From contig NZ_AP014568.1 of the NCBI RefSeq assembly GCF_000828895.1, forward strand, positions 1,805,858-1,869,857: a stretch of DNA of 64,000 nt. The letters run 5' to 3'. Of this stretch, positions 9,898-20,203 are shown one piece after another; positions within the stretch are counted from its first letter, which is position 1, and each line of letters opens with the position of its first letter. The notes below the pieces were generated by a model. It was given only the letters and a program-made list of their open reading frames with translations, did not search any database and was not told the origin of the DNA. Both the position numbers and the translations under genes were made by a program. This stretch comes from Serpentinimonas raichei (GTDB lineage Bacteria; Pseudomonadota; Gammaproteobacteria; Burkholderiales; Burkholderiaceae_C).

Positions 9898-10279
9898 TTG
9901 CACCCCCCGGGGGACGGCGGCGCCAGCGCCTCCAGACCCACGCATAAATCACGCCGTTGAACCCCAGCACCAGCGCCCCGAGCAGGTATTGCAGCTCGCG
10001 CGTCAGGCCTGCGGGGTAGATCACGGCCAGCAAGTAGTGCTCGATGAAGCCGCCCGGCGCCATGCCGGCCTGGCCAGCCTGGAGCCGAAAATGGTTTTCG
10101 ATGTCGGTGAGCGGGCACGGCGCCCCGGCGATCATGACAAAAAAGGCCCAAGCCGCGCACGGCAGTTGCAGCCACGGCACCCAGCGCCACCACAGCGCCA
10201 GCACGGCCCCGAACACCGAAAAAACAATGTAGAGCAGGTGGACGCTCATGACCGCTTCGGCCGCGATTTGGTACCACAT
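9887..10279 (-). CDS. DUF2784 family membrane protein
   Basis: The product has about 130 residues with four predicted membrane helices and the family features LLYIVFSVFGAVLALWWRW and PCPLTDIEN near the middle. The ATG at 10279 is preceded by a GGAG site 10 nt away. Its function is unknown; DUF2784 proteins are small integral membrane proteins. It runs against the flanking genes, and its stop overlaps the 3' end of the MscS-type gene. Confidence 0.8.
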   Translation of the reverse strand: MWYQIAAEAVMSVHLLYIVFSVFGAVLALWWRWVPWLQLPCAAWAFFVMIAGAPCPLTDIENHFRLQAGQAGMAPGGFIEHYLLAVIYPAGLTRELQYLLGALVLGFNGVIYAWVWRRWRRRPPGGAIRA

Positions 10280-10385
10280 GGCAGTTTTGCTCCAGACGAA
10301 AGAGGCCATCAAAACCCGCGGGCGCTGTGGCGCAGCGCAAACTGCGCTGTCAAGGCCGCAGAGCACCGCAGCGGTCGCCATCGGC

Positions 10386-10391
10386 TAGAAT
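10386..10391 (+). promoter_or_regulatory. TAGAAT -10-like box upstream of the asd leader ORF
   Basis: TAGAAT lies 8 nt before an ATG at 10400. If it is the -10 element, transcription would start within a few bases of the ATG and the small leader ORF would be translated from a leaderless mRNA. No convincing -35 hexamer is seen at 16-18 bp spacing. Confidence 0.4.
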
Positions 10392-10399
10392 GTACGACC

Positions 10400-10492
10400 A
10401 TGTTTGCCGCCCAATCGTTCACCTCGAACCACACCACCGCCACTCCGGCACGGGTGTGGGGGCGCGCAATCGTTAAAGCCACGACCGGCTAA
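10400..10492 (+). CDS. Putative leader peptide of asd (30 aa)
   Basis: The small ORF has 30 codons, six of them Thr (residues 8, 12, 13, 15, 28, 29), and one Trp (20). Its stop lies in a hairpin loop. The second half of the ORF (codons 18-23) forms the 5' arm of the long stem described at 10451-10525, which is the geometry of a translation-sensing leader. It lies 105 nt upstream of asd, an enzyme of the Thr/Met/Lys branch. No homologue is recognised; comparison with other Comamonadaceae would decide whether it is conserved. Confidence 0.4.
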   Translation: MFAAQSFTSNHTTATPARVWGRAIVKATTG

Positions 10493-10540
10493 ACCCCAGC
10501 CCGGTTCGTCGCGCGCCCCCACCCGGCCAGACGAGCCGGG
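10451..10540 (+). promoter_or_regulatory. Two overlapping hairpins in the asd leader (attenuator-like)
   Basis: Stem 1 pairs 10451-10467 with 10511-10525 (15 bp with a 2-nt bulge). It encloses a smaller hairpin, CGACCGG (10482-10488) with CCGGTTCG (10501-10508). Stem 2 pairs CCCGGC (10522-10527) with GCCGGG (10535-10540) over a 7-nt loop. Stems 1 and 2 share CCCG at 10522-10525, so they cannot form fully at the same time. No T run follows, so any control would not be simple intrinsic termination. Confidence 0.5.
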
Positions 10541-10596
10541 CAGGACGGTACCCGGGGTCTGGATCCGTATTTCTGCAACCTGAAAGGGCGTTCGTC

Positions 10597-11706
10597 ATGA
10601 GCAAGTTGGTAGGTCTGGTGGGCTGGCGCGGCATGGTCGGCTCGGTGTTGATGGATCGCATGACGGCCGAGGGCGACTTCGCGCACATCGACCCGGTGTT
10701 CTTTTCCACCTCCAACGCCGGCGGCGCTGCCCCGGCACAAGCCCAAAGCCAGCGCACGCTGCAAGACGCCAACGACGTGGCGGCCTTGGCGCGCTGCGAC
10801 ATCATCATCACCTGCCAGGGCGGCGACTACACCAAAGCCGTATACCCACAGCTGCGCGCCAGCGGCTGGCGCGGGCACTGGATCGACGCCGCCTCGGCGC
10901 TGCGCATGGAACCCGAGGCCGTGATCGTGCTCGACCCGGTCAACGAGGGCCTGATCCGCCAGCGCTTGGCTGCCGGCGGGCGCGACTGGATCGGCGGCAA
11001 CTGCACCAACTCGATTTTGCTCATGGGCCTGTGCGGCTTGTTCCGCGCCGATCTGGTGGAGTGGGTCAGCTCGATGACCTACCAAGCGGCCTCGGGCGGC
11101 GGCGCCAACCACATGCGCGAACTGCTGCAAGGCATGGGCGTGTGCCACGCCGCCGTGGCCGCCGACTTGGCCAACCCAGCCAGCGCCATCCTGGACATCG
11201 ACCGCAAAGTGGCGCAGGCCATCCGAGATGATGTGCCGCGCGAATACTTCGGCGCCCCGCTGGCCGGCGGCCTGATCCCGTGGATCGACGCGCAGCTCGA
11301 CAACGGCCAGTCCAAAGAAGAATGGAAAGGCCAGGCTGAGGTCAACAAAATCCTGGGCACGGCCCAGACCATCCCGGTCGATGGCCTGTGCGTGCGCATC
11401 GGCGCCATGCGCTGCCACAGCCTGGCCCTCACGCTCAAACTCAAGCATGACCTGCCGCTGGCCGAAATCGAAGCCCTGATTCGGGGCGGCAACCCCTGGG
11501 TCAAATGGGTTCCCAACGAGCGCCCGGCCAGCGTGGCCGAGCTCACGCCAGCGGCCATCACCGGCGGCTTGCAGGTGGGCGTGGGCCGGGTGCGCAAGCT
11601 CAACATGGGGCCACAGTATTTGTCGGCGTTTGTGATCGGCGACCAACTGCTGTGGGGCGCGGCCGAGCCGCTGCGGCGCATGTTGCGCATTCTGCTGGCG
11701 GCTTGA
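10597..11706 (+). CDS. asd: Aspartate-semialdehyde dehydrogenase
   Basis: It reduces aspartyl phosphate to aspartate semialdehyde, the branch point to Lys, diaminopimelate, Thr and Met. The 369-residue protein belongs to the E. coli-like class. It has an NADP-binding [10 protein letters not shown] motif (9-18), catalytic Cys136 in GGNCTNS and catalytic His274 in [12 protein letters not shown]. The 316-bp gap upstream contains a small leader ORF and hairpins. It is followed by fimV, a Burkholderiales synteny. Confidence 0.98.
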   Translation: MSKLVGLVGWRGMVGSVLMDRMTAEGDFAHIDPVFFSTSNAGGAAPAQAQSQRTLQDANDVAALARCDIIITCQGGDYTKAVYPQLRASGWRGHWIDAASALRMEPEAVIVLDPVNEGLIRQRLAAGGRDWIGGNCTNSILLMGLCGLFRADLVEWVSSMTYQAASGGGANHMRELLQGMGVCHAAVAADLANPASAILDIDRKVAQAIRDDVPREYFGAPLAGGLIPWIDAQLDNGQSKEEWKGQAEVNKILGTAQTIPVDGLCVRIGAMRCHSLALTLKLKHDLPLAEIEALIRGGNPWVKWVPNERPASVAELTPAAITGGLQVGVGRVRKLNMGPQYLSAFVIGDQLLWGAAEPLRRMLRILLAA

Positions 11707-11813
11707 GGGTATAGTGGCGGACGAATGACAGGGTATTTGTTGCACCCCTGCAACGATGATCCCGTCTTTTGACCGCAACTGGGCATCCGTTTTGATTCAG
11801 GCTGAATCTGAAC

Positions 11814-11842
11814 TTGTCAATGCAAGCAGTTGATGTTATGGT
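11814..11842 (+). promoter_or_regulatory. Candidate sigma-70 promoter of fimV
   Basis: TTGTCA (11814-11819) and TATGGT (11837-11842) are separated by 17 bp in a locally AT-richer stretch. The predicted start near 11849 would leave a short leader containing the AGAGG ribosome-binding site at 11863-11867. Confidence 0.4.
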
Positions 11843-11872
11843 CAAATAGCTTTGCAAATATCAGAGGTGTTT

Positions 11873-14452
11873 GTGCCCTATTACTCTTCAAAATTGCACC
11901 CCATGGGACCTGTAGCCGCAGCCGCCAACAGGCCATCCCACGCCAACCCCCGGCTGCGCTGGGGTTCGGTGGCGAGCGCGGTGGCGATAGCGGCCGCCCT
12001 CTCGGTGTCAGCGAGTCAGGCGTGGGCCGTGGCGCTGGGGCGGGTGACGGTGCAGTCGCAACTGGGTCAACCACTGCGCGCTGAAATCGACTTACCCCAA
12101 CTCTCGGCACAAGATGCCGCCACCTTGCAGGCCAGTGTGGCGGCGCCAGAGCGGTTTCAGGCGCTCAACATGAGCTTCAACCCGGCCCTCAACGACGTGC
12201 AGTTTCGACTGGTCGTGCTGCCCGACGGACGCAGTGTGTTGCGCCTGAGCAGCAACGCCGCCATCACCGAACCCTTCCTCGACTTGCTGGTGCAAGCCAA
12301 TTGGGCCAACGGGCAGTTGCTGCGTGGCTACACGCTGTTGTTCGACCCACCCAACTTGCGTCCTGCCGCCGAACCGCTGCCGCCCGTTGCTGCCGTTGCT
12401 GCCGTGGTTGCGCCTCCGACTCCTGCGCCCACTGTGACGCTGGTGCGCCCGGCGGTGCCACTGCCTCCAACTCCTCCCGCCGCCACAGCGCCACGCGTGG
12501 CCGCCGCACCCACACCCCCACCCGCTCAAGAGCCACCAGCCGCCGCGCCTGTGCCAGCACCCGCCGCACCCGCACCCGCCTCTGTCACGGTGCGTCGCGG
12601 CGATACCGCAGGCCGCATCGCGCAGGCCCACCTGCCGGCTGGGGTCTCACTCGACCAGATGCTGGTGGCGCTGCTGCAAGCCAACCCCGACGCCTTCATG
12701 GGCGCCAACGTCAACCGGCTGCGTGCCGGAGTCGTGCTGGAGTTGCCCGACATCCAAGCCGCCGGCGCCACCCCGGCCCCCGAGGCACGGCGCATCGTGC
12801 AAGCCCACAGCCGCGACTTCAACGAATTCCGGCGTCGCTTGGCGGCATTGGCCCCGGCCCAAGTGGCGCCCGAAGCCACCCGTGCCGCAGCCGGTGCGGT
12901 GCAAGCCGAAGTCACCGACCCCCGCCCAGCCGCCACGGCGCAAGACCGCTTGACGCTGGAGCGCGGCGCCCTGCCCGGCACCGCGGCCGACCAATTGGCC
13001 CAAGCGCGGCAACAGCAGGCCGAGCAGCAGCAAGCCGCCGAGCTGGAGCGCAACCTGCAAGAGCTCGAGCGCCTGCGCCAAGCTGCGCTGGCCGCTGCCA
13101 CCGCACCCGCTCCAGCCGCTGCCACCACGGCCCCGGCAGCCACCGAAGCTCCGCTTGCAGCTGCACCTGAAACCACCGCCCCGCCCACTGCGCCGACCGT
13201 CGAAGTGGCGGCCGCAGTCGCACCGCCGCCCCCCCCTGCACCGGCAGCCGGGCCGCCTGCCCCGCCAACGCCCCCAATGACAGAAGCCGCTGCACCCGGT
13301 TTGGTGCAGACCCTCACCACCCACCCACTGGCGCTGCCCGCAGCCGGTGGGGCGGCTGCCCTGCTGCTGCTGGGCTTGCTGGCCGCACGCATGCGCAGCC
13401 GGCGCCAACAAGAACGGGGCACCTTGGACGACCGGGACGATCCGCAAGCTCTGGGCGCAGAGCACCACCCCTCGAGCTACCCCAACACCGAGGCCCCGGC
13501 CTCTTCGATGATGTATTCGCCCAGCCAGCTCGACGCCGGCGGAGACGTCGATCCGGTGGCCGAAGCCGAGGTGTACCTGGCCTACGGCCGCGACAAGCAA
13601 GCCGAAGACATCTTGCTCGAAGCCATCCGCCTGCACCCCGAGCGCCAACCCGTGCACCTCAAGCTGCTGGAAATCTACGGTCAGCGGCGTGACGTGGCAG
13701 CCTTCAACGACGCTGCCAAGGTGCTGCATCTGGTCAGTGGCGGCACGGGCGACGCCTGGGATCAGGCACGCGAAGCGGGTCAGTTGCTCGACCCCGACAA
13801 CCCCCTGTACCAGTGGATTCCCTCCGTCGCCGCGGCGGACTCGGTCAGCTCGGTGTCACCCGACATCAATCTGGATTTCGATCAACCGGCATCCACACCC
13901 ACACCGGCGGCCGACCAGAGCGCCGATCCTGCTCCCGCAGCGCCGCCAGCGGCCTCTGCCGCGGACGACGAGTTGGATGCCCTGCTGATGGGCCAGCGCA
14001 AACCCACCACCCAACCCGAGCAAACCATCGATTTCGATTTCGACCTCGAACCCGCCCCCGCATCTGCGTCCACCCCAACGGCGGCAACCAGCGGGACAGC
14101 GCTTCAGCGTCCCGCTGATTCCCCGGCGTCCCATGAGCTTGACTTCGATCTCGACCTGAGCGAGTTCGATGCCCCCGCGCCCAAGCAGCCAACCGCACCC
14201 CCTGCACCCGCTCCCGAGCATGCAGCGGCTGCCGATCAACTCCCTGCCAGCCTGAAAGATTTGTCACTCGACCTCGATCTCGACCTCGATACACAAGGGG
14301 CCGACCCGCTGGAGACCAAGCTGTCGCTGGCCCAGGAGTTCGACGCCATCGGTGACACCGACGGGGCGCGCTCGCTGGCGCAAGAAGTCGAGCAAGAAGC
14401 CACCGGGGCGCTGCAAGAGCAGGCGCGGGCTTTCTTGGCGCGCTTGGGCTGA
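11873..14452 (+). CDS. fimV: FimV/HubP-family pilus assembly and polar hub protein
   Basis: FimV is an inner-membrane peptidoglycan-binding hub needed for type IV pilus function and polar organisation. The approximately 859-residue protein has a signal peptide ending near SQAWA (about residues 40-45), a FimV N-terminal domain (about 46-150), a Pro/Ala-rich linker, a LysM domain (about 237-293), one membrane span (about 485-507) and an acidic cytoplasmic tail with the C-terminal TPR-like FimV motif (DTDGARSLAQEV). I chose the GTG at 11873 because AGAGG lies 5 nt upstream; an in-frame TTG at 11852 or ATG at 11903 is possible. Confidence 0.92.
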   Translation: MPYYSSKLHPMGPVAAAANRPSHANPRLRWGSVASAVAIAAALSVSASQAWAVALGRVTVQSQLGQPLRAEIDLPQLSAQDAATLQASVAAPERFQALNMSFNPALNDVQFRLVVLPDGRSVLRLSSNAAITEPFLDLLVQANWANGQLLRGYTLLFDPPNLRPAAEPLPPVAAVAAVVAPPTPAPTVTLVRPAVPLPPTPPAATAPRVAAAPTPPPAQEPPAAAPVPAPAAPAPASVTVRRGDTAGRIAQAHLPAGVSLDQMLVALLQANPDAFMGANVNRLRAGVVLELPDIQAAGATPAPEARRIVQAHSRDFNEFRRRLAALAPAQVAPEATRAAAGAVQAEVTDPRPAATAQDRLTLERGALPGTAADQLAQARQQQAEQQQAAELERNLQELERLRQAALAAATAPAPAAATTAPAATEAPLAAAPETTAPPTAPTVEVAAAVAPPPPPAPAAGPPAPPTPPMTEAAAPGLVQTLTTHPLALPAAGGAAALLLLGLLAARMRSRRQQERGTLDDRDDPQALGAEHHPSSYPNTEAPASSMMYSPSQLDAGGDVDPVAEAEVYLAYGRDKQAEDILLEAIRLHPERQPVHLKLLEIYGQRRDVAAFNDAAKVLHLVSGGTGDAWDQAREAGQLLDPDNPLYQWIPSVAAADSVSSVSPDINLDFDQPASTPTPAADQSADPAPAAPPAASAADDELDALLMGQRKPTTQPEQTIDFDFDLEPAPASASTPTAATSGTALQRPADSPASHELDFDLDLSEFDAPAPKQPTAPPAPAPEHAAAADQLPASLKDLSLDLDLDLDTQGADPLETKLSLAQEFDAIGDTDGARSLAQEVEQEATGALQEQARAFLARLG

Positions 14453-14481
14453 ATTCAACCCCCGCAGAAGGCCCACGCACT

Positions 14482-15267
14482 TTGCGCCTCGCGCTCGGCA
14501 TCAGCTACTGCGGCAGCGCCTACCAAGGCTGGCAAAGCCAAACCGGCGGCCAGACGGTGCAAGACCGCCTGCAGGCGGCGCTGGCCGCCTTCACCGCCAC
14601 CCCGGCGGTGAGCACCCTGTGCGCGGGCCGCACCGACGCCGGAGTCCACGCCCTGATGCAGGTGGTGCATTTCGACACCCCGATCGAGCGCCCGCTGCAC
14701 GCTTGGGTGCGCGGCTGCAACCGCTACCTGCCGCCCGACATCGCCATCCAGTGGGCGCAGCCGGTGCCCGATGCCTTCCACGCCCGCGCCAGCGCGCTGG
14801 CGCGCCGCTACGTCTACGTGCTGCTCGAATCCGCCGTGCGCCCCAGCCTAGAACACGGCCGCGTCGGCTGGGTCTTCAGGCCGCTGGCGCTGCCCGCCTT
14901 GCAAGCGGCGGCGGCGCAGCTGCTGGGCCGGCACGACTTCACGAGCTTTAGAGCCTCCAGTTGCCAGGCGCTCAGCCCGGTCAAACACCTGCGCCGGCTC
15001 GATATTTCCCGCCACGGGGCCTACTGGTGCTTCGAGTTCGAGGCCGACGCCTTTTTGCACCACATGGTGCGCAACCTCATGGGCTGCCTGCTGGCCGTTG
15101 GCCAAGGCCTGCACCCGCCGGATTGGATCGCCGCCGTGCTGGCGGCGCGCAGCCGCGCCGTCGCCGCCCCCACCTTCGCCCCCGATGGGCTGTACTTCAT
15201 CGGCCCGGTCTATGCCCCACACTGGGGCCTGCCGAGCCAGGTGCCGGGGCTGGACTGGCTGCCCTAG
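14482..15267 (+). CDS. truA: tRNA pseudouridine(38-40) synthase
   Basis: TruA isomerises uridines 38-40 in the anticodon arm of tRNAs. The 261-residue protein begins LALGISYCGSAYQGWQSQ and contains the catalytic Asp in CAGRTDAGVHA. The start is a TTG at 14482, 29 nt after fimV; no ATG precedes the conserved N-terminus. The gene order fimV-truA-trpF is typical for Burkholderiales. Confidence 0.96.
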   Translation: MRLALGISYCGSAYQGWQSQTGGQTVQDRLQAALAAFTATPAVSTLCAGRTDAGVHALMQVVHFDTPIERPLHAWVRGCNRYLPPDIAIQWAQPVPDAFHARASALARRYVYVLLESAVRPSLEHGRVGWVFRPLALPALQAAAAQLLGRHDFTSFRASSCQALSPVKHLRRLDISRHGAYWCFEFEADAFLHHMVRNLMGCLLAVGQGLHPPDWIAAVLAARSRAVAAPTFAPDGLYFIGPVYAPHWGLPSQVPGLDWLP

Positions 15268-15291
15268 ATCACCTCAAATCACTCCCCCGCC

Positions 15292-15963
15292 ATGCCCCAC
15301 CGCACCCGCATCAAAATCTGTGGCCTGACGCGCCCTGCCGACCTGCACTGCGCCGTGGCCGCCGGGGCCGACGCCGTGGGCTTTGTGCTCTACCCGCCCA
15401 GCGCGCGCGCCCTCAGCGCTGCGCAGACGGGCGAGCTGGCGCGCTTGTTGCCGCCCTTCGTTACCCCGGTGCTGCTATTCGTGAACCCGAGCGCGGCCGA
15501 GGTGCAGGCGGGGCTGGACGCGGTGCCGCAGGCGCTGTTGCAGTTTCATGGCGACGAGTCGCCCGCCCAGTGCCAGGCGCTGGCCCAAGGCCGGCCCTAT
15601 CTGCGCGCTGCGCGCATTCCGCTGGGCCCCGACGCGGCGCGCTTCGATCTCCTAGAATACGCGCAGCAACACGCCGGCGCGCAAGCGCTGCTGCTCGATG
15701 CCCAGGTACCGGGCTACGGCGGCGCCGGCCACGCCTTCGACTGGACAGCCTTCAATTGGTCACACCCCGCACTAAACGCCAGCTCTCGCCTCGTTTTGTC
15801 TGGTGGGCTCACACCTGCAAACGTGGCCGATGGCGTGCGCCTGCTGCGGCCGTGGGCGGTTGATGTGAGTTCGGGCGTGGAAGCCGCCCGCGGCATCAAA
15901 TGTCCCGAACGGATCGAGCGCTTCATCGCCGCCGTGCGCCTGGCCGATGCGGCCCCAACCTGA
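15292..15963 (+). CDS. trpF: Phosphoribosylanthranilate isomerase
   Basis: It catalyses the third step of tryptophan synthesis, an Amadori rearrangement. The 223-residue TIM barrel begins [15 protein letters not shown], with the catalytic Cys in KICGLT, and ends with the phosphate-binding [10 protein letters not shown] and [13 protein letters not shown] segments. It lies 24 nt after truA and 70 nt before trpB; together with trpA the genes form the distal trp group. trpE, trpD and trpC are elsewhere. Confidence 0.97.
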   Translation: MPHRTRIKICGLTRPADLHCAVAAGADAVGFVLYPPSARALSAAQTGELARLLPPFVTPVLLFVNPSAAEVQAGLDAVPQALLQFHGDESPAQCQALAQGRPYLRAARIPLGPDAARFDLLEYAQQHAGAQALLLDAQVPGYGGAGHAFDWTAFNWSHPALNASSRLVLSGGLTPANVADGVRLLRPWAVDVSSGVEAARGIKCPERIERFIAAVRLADAAPT

Positions 15964-16033
15964 CCCCGACCTGCCTGATCCCGCCCCGGCCGGCCCACTC
16001 CGAGGCCGACCCGCCCCTACACACCGAAGCACC

Positions 16034-17275
16034 ATGTCCACCGCCCCACCCCTGTACCAGCAGCCCGACCCCAGCGGCCACTTCGGCCCCTACGGCGGCA
16101 GCTTTGTCAGCGAAACGCTCACGCACGCCTTGGCCGAACTGCGCGCCGCCTACGCCCGCTATCAGAACGACCCCGAATTCCTGCGCGAATTCCACTACGA
16201 GCTGGCGCACTTCGTCGGCCGCCCCTCGCCCATCTACCACGCCGCGCGCAGCAGCCGCGAACTGGGCGGGGCGCAGATCTTCCTCAAGCGCGAAGACCTC
16301 AACCACACCGGCGCGCACAAGATCAACAACGTGATCGGCCAGGCCATGCTGGCGCGGCGCATGGGCAAGCCGCGCATCATCGCCGAAACCGGGGCCGGCC
16401 AGCACGGTGTGGCCACCGCCACCATCTGCGCCCGCTACGGGCTCGAATGCGTGATTTACATGGGTGCCGAAGACCTCAAGCGCCAGTTGCCCAACGTCTA
16501 TCGCATGAAGCTGCTCGGTGCCACCGTGGTGCCGGTGACTTCGGGCAGCCAGACCCTCAAAGACGCGCTCAACGAAGCCATGCGCGACTGGGTCACGAAC
16601 GTCGAGCACACCTTCTACATCATCGGCACCGTCGCCGGGCCGCACCCCTACCCGATGATGGTGCGCGATTTCCAGCGCGTCATCGGCGAGGAATGCCTGC
16701 AACAAATGCCCGCCCTGCTGGCCGAACTCGGCCTGCCCGGCAACGGGGCCGAATTGCAGCCCGATGTGGTGCTGGCCTGCGTCGGCGGCGGCAGCAATGC
16801 GATGGGGATTTTTCACCCCTACCTAGACCACCCGCGCACGCGCCTGATCGGTGTCGAGGCCGCCGGGGCCGGGCTGGAAAGCGGCCGCCACGCCGCCTCG
16901 CTGCAAAAGGGGCTGCCCGGCGTGCTGCACGGCAACCGCACCTACGTGCTGCAAGACAATGACGGCCAGATCGTCGAAACCCACAGCGTCAGCGCCGGGC
17001 TGGACTACCCCGGCGTCGGGCCCGAGCACGCCTGGCTCAAAGACAGCGGCCGCGCCGAATACGTGGGCATCACCGACGAGCAGGCGCTGGCCGCCTTTCA
17101 CCGCCTGTGCCGCCGCGAGGGCATCATCCCGGCGCTCGAATCCAGCCACGCGCTGGCCTACGCCTTCGAGCTCGCCCCCACCCTGCGCCCGGATCAATCG
17201 ATTTTGGTCAACCTCTCGGGCCGGGGCGACAAAGACCTCGGCACCGTGGCCGAACTGGCGGGAGTGACCGTATGA
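16034..17275 (+). CDS. trpB: Tryptophan synthase beta chain
   Basis: It condenses indole with serine using PLP. The 413-residue protein contains the PLP lysine in the [15 protein letters not shown] segment and the phosphate-binding [10 protein letters not shown] loop. The ATG at 16034 gives the usual N-terminus ([10 protein letters not shown] follows shortly). Its TGA overlaps the trpA ATG by four bases, so the two subunits are translationally coupled. Confidence 0.98.
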   Translation: MSTAPPLYQQPDPSGHFGPYGGSFVSETLTHALAELRAAYARYQNDPEFLREFHYELAHFVGRPSPIYHAARSSRELGGAQIFLKREDLNHTGAHKINNVIGQAMLARRMGKPRIIAETGAGQHGVATATICARYGLECVIYMGAEDLKRQLPNVYRMKLLGATVVPVTSGSQTLKDALNEAMRDWVTNVEHTFYIIGTVAGPHPYPMMVRDFQRVIGEECLQQMPALLAELGLPGNGAELQPDVVLACVGGGSNAMGIFHPYLDHPRTRLIGVEAAGAGLESGRHAASLQKGLPGVLHGNRTYVLQDNDGQIVETHSVSAGLDYPGVGPEHAWLKDSGRAEYVGITDEQALAAFHRLCRREGIIPALESSHALAYAFELAPTLRPDQSILVNLSGRGDKDLGTVAELAGVTV

Positions 17276-18129
17276 GCCGCACCTCAATGAGCCGCATCCC
17301 AATGAGCCGCATCCCGGCCACTTTCCAGCGCCTGCAAGCGCAGCGCCGCAAAGCGCTCATCCCCTACCTGACGGCGGGTTTTCCGCAGGCCGACTGCACC
17401 CCGGCGCTGATGCACGCGCTGGTGCAGGGCGGCGCCGACATCATCGAACTCGGGGTGCCCTTTTCCGACCCCATGGCCGACGGCCCGGTGATCCAGCAAG
17501 CCGGTGAACGCGCGCTGCGCGCCGGCGTCGGGCTGGCGCAGGTGCTGGCCATGGTGCGCGCCTTTCGCGCCCACGACCCCCACACCCCCGTGGTGCTGAT
17601 GGGCTACGCGAACCCGGTCGAGCGCTACCAGATCAAGCACGGCGCCGGGGCCTTCGCGCGCGACGCCGCTGCCGCCGGGGTCGATGGGGTGCTGATCGTG
17701 GATTACCCGCCCGAGGAATGCCAGGATTTTGCCGCCGCCCTCAAAGCCCAGGGGCTGGACCTGATCTTTTTGCTGGCCCCCACCAGCAGCGAGGCGCGCA
17801 TGGCCGAAGTCGGGCGCGTGGCCAGCGGCTACGTGTATTACGTCTCGCTCAAGGGCGTGACCGGGGCCGGGCACCTCGACACCGCCGCCGTAGAGGCCAT
17901 GCTGCCGCGCATCCGGCGCCACGTGCACATCCCCGTGGGCGTGGGCTTTGGCATCCGCGACGCCGCCAGCGCCTGCGCCGTGGGCCGCAGCGCCGACGCC
18001 GTGGTGATCGGCACCCGCCTGATCCAGTTGCTCGACGCCGCCGCACCCGGGCAGGCCGAGGCCGTGGCGCGCGCCTTCATGGCCGAGCTGCGGCTGGCGC
18101 TGGATGGCATGGAGGGCAATCGGGGATAA
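17272..18129 (+). CDS. trpA: Tryptophan synthase alpha chain
   Basis: It cleaves indole-3-glycerol phosphate and channels indole to TrpB. The TIM barrel carries the catalytic Glu in [12 protein letters not shown] and Asp in [14 protein letters not shown]. The start region holds three tandem 15-bp units (17272-17316), each beginning ATGAGCCGC, so translation could begin at 17272, 17287 or 17302, giving 285, 280 or 275 residues. The first overlaps the trpB stop; the third gives the usual family N-terminus. Confidence 0.96.
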   Translation: MSRTSMSRIPMSRIPATFQRLQAQRRKALIPYLTAGFPQADCTPALMHALVQGGADIIELGVPFSDPMADGPVIQQAGERALRAGVGLAQVLAMVRAFRAHDPHTPVVLMGYANPVERYQIKHGAGAFARDAAAAGVDGVLIVDYPPEECQDFAAALKAQGLDLIFLLAPTSSEARMAEVGRVASGYVYYVSLKGVTGAGHLDTAAVEAMLPRIRRHVHIPVGVGFGIRDAASACAVGRSADAVVIGTRLIQLLDAAAPGQAEAVARAFMAELRLALDGMEGNRG

Positions 18130-18170
18130 TCAGCGCCGTTGTTTGCCTCCACCCAGCAAGGAAAGTCCGC

Positions 18171-19049
18171 ATGTCCTGGCTAGAAAAACTGCTCCCGCCC
18201 AAAATCAAACGCGCCGACCCGGCCGAGCGCCGCAGCATGCCCGAGGGGCTGTGGCTCAAGTGCCCCAGTTGCGAGGCCGTGCTCTACAAGAGCGACCTGG
18301 AAAAAAACCTAAACGTCTGCCCGCACTGCGCGCACCACCACCGCATCGGCGCCCGGGCGCGCCTGAACGCCTTTCTGGACGCCGAAGGGCGCTACGAAAT
18401 CGGCCAGGAGGTGCTGCCGGTCGATGCGCTCAAGTTCAAGGACAGCCGCAAATACCCCGATCGGCTCAAGGAGGCGCTAGAGAACACCGACGAGACCGAT
18501 GCCCTGATCGTGATCGGCGGCTCGGTGCAGGGCATCGATCTGGTCGCGGCCTGCTTCGAGTTCGAATTCATGGGCGGCTCGATGGGCTCGGTCGTGGGCG
18601 AGCGCTTCGTGCGCGGCGTGGAGGCGGCGATCGAGCAAAAAGTCCCCTTCCTCTGCTTCACCGCCACCGGCGGGGCGCGCATGCAAGAGGGGCTGCTGAG
18701 CCTGATGCAGATGGCCAAGACCAACGCCGCCCTGACGCGGCTGGCCAAAAAGGGCCTGCCCTATATCAGCGTGCTGACCGACCCGACCATGGGCGGGGTG
18801 AGCGCCGGTTTTGCCTTCGTCGGCGATGTGGTGATCGCCGAACCCAAGGCGCTGATCGGCTTTGCCGGGCCGCGCGTGATCGAAAGCACGGTGCGCGTCA
18901 AGCTGCCGGAGGGCTTTCAGCGCGCCGAATTTTTGCTCGGCAAGGGCGCGCTGGACATGATCTGCGACCGGCGCGAGCTGCGCCCCACCGTGGCCAACGT
19001 GCTGGCCATGCTGCAGCGCCAGAGCGCGGACGCGGTGCTGAGCAGCTAG
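18171..19049 (+). CDS. accD: Acetyl-CoA carboxylase, carboxyltransferase beta subunit
   Basis: It transfers the carboxyl group from biotin to acetyl-CoA, giving malonyl-CoA, with AccA. The 292-residue protein has the N-terminal C4 zinc ribbon (CPSC at about 27-30 and CPHC at about 46-49) and the crotonase-type core with [16 protein letters not shown] and [15 protein letters not shown] precedes the ATG. Its TAG is interlocked with the opposite-strand nagZ stop through a shared CTAG. Confidence 0.98.
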   Translation: MSWLEKLLPPKIKRADPAERRSMPEGLWLKCPSCEAVLYKSDLEKNLNVCPHCAHHHRIGARARLNAFLDAEGRYEIGQEVLPVDALKFKDSRKYPDRLKEALENTDETDALIVIGGSVQGIDLVAACFEFEFMGGSMGSVVGERFVRGVEAAIEQKVPFLCFTATGGARMQEGLLSLMQMAKTNAALTRLAKKGLPYISVLTDPTMGGVSAGFAFVGDVVIAEPKALIGFAGPRVIESTVRVKLPEGFQRAEFLLGKGALDMICDRRELRPTVANVLAMLQRQSADAVLSS

Positions 19050-20203
19050 GGCAGCAAGGCCAGCGCCTGCATATAGCGCGGGCTGCGCATCAGATCGTCC
19101 CAATCGGGCGCGGCGGCAGCAGGCAGCAGATCGAGGCGGCGCTGCTCGCTCAGTTCGCTCGGTTGCCAGCGGCCTTCGAGCTGGGCTTGGCTCAGGCCGT
19201 CGATCAAGGCGTCGATGGGCTCGCCGCCTTCGACCGCGCTCTGGTTGCACAGCAGCACCAGGTCGCAACCGGCTTGCAGCGCCGCCAGCGCGGCTTCGGT
19301 GTAGCCCAGCTCGCGGCCATCGAGGCGGCGCGCCCCGGCCATGCTCAGGTCGTCGCTGAACACGGCACCGCCAAAACCCAAATGCTGGCGCAAAATGCCC
19401 TCGATCCAGCGCGCCGAAAAGCCAGCCGGGCGGCTGTCGATCTGTGCATAGACCACGTGCGCGGGCATGACGGCGTCTAGGCTGGCTTGCAGCCAGCCGT
19501 AGGGCGCGGCGTCGGCGGCCAAAATATCGGCCAGGCTGCGCTCATCGAGCGGGATTTCGAGGTGCGAATCGGCCGCCACAAAGCCGTGCCCAGGGAAGTG
19601 TTTGCCGCAGTTGCGCATCCCCGCTTGCAGCAGGCCGTGCATGAGCGCCTGCGCCAGCACGCTCACGATGCGCGCATCGCCCGCAAAAGCGCGGTCGCCG
19701 ATCACGGCGCTGCCGCCGTAATCGAGGTCCAGCACCGGGGCAAAGCTCAAGTCCACCCCGCAGGCGCGCAACTCGGCCGCCAGCACGTAGCCGCAGGCGG
19801 TGGCGGCGCGGCAGGCGGCCAGCGCGGCGGCACCCGGCAGATCGGCTGCTGTGCCGGCCCCTGCTGGCCCTGGCGCAGCTTGATCCTGCTGCGCTTGATC
19901 TGGCGCACCCGGCCCCGGCGCTGGCCCGTCTAGCCACATCTGGCCTAGGGCACGCATGGGCGGCAGGTGCGTGAAGCCATCGGTGCGAAAACGCTGCACC
20001 CGCCCGCCTTCGTGATCGACGCAGATCAGCAGATCGGGGCGCACTTTTTTGATCTGGCGGCACAGCTTGCTGAGCTGGGCGCGGTTTTCCCAGTTGCGGC
20101 CAAACAAGATGACGCCGCCCACCAGCGGGTGCGCCAAGCGGAGTTTGTCGGTTTTGCACAGGCCGGTGCCGGCCACGTCGATGATCAAAGGGGCGTGTTG
20201 CAT
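19046..20203 (-). CDS. nagZ: Beta-N-acetylhexosaminidase (glycoside hydrolase family 3)
   Basis: NagZ removes GlcNAc from 1,6-anhydroMurNAc muropeptides during wall recycling in the cytoplasm. The 385-residue protein has the family motifs KHFPGHG (201-207), the mobile-loop His in ADSH (about 214) and the nucleophile Asp in FSDDLSMAG. About residues 93-125 form a Pro/Ala/Gly/Gln-rich stretch not expected in the family (usually about 340-350 residues). It overlaps acpS by 19 bp and closes the pdxJ-acpS-nagZ run. Confidence 0.95.
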   Translation of the reverse strand: MQHAPLIIDVAGTGLCKTDKLRLAHPLVGGVILFGRNWENRAQLSKLCRQIKKVRPDLLICVDHEGGRVQRFRTDGFTHLPPMRALGQMWLDGPAPGPGAPDQAQQDQAAPGPAGAGTAADLPGAAALAACRAATACGYVLAAELRACGVDLSFAPVLDLDYGGSAVIGDRAFAGDARIVSVLAQALMHGLLQAGMRNCGKHFPGHGFVAADSHLEIPLDERSLADILAADAAPYGWLQASLDAVMPAHVVYAQIDSRPAGFSARWIEGILRQHLGFGGAVFSDDLSMAGARRLDGRELGYTEAALAALQAGCDLVLLCNQSAVEGGEPIDALIDGLSQAQLEGRWQPSELSEQRRLDLLPAAAAPDWDDLMRSPRYMQALALLP

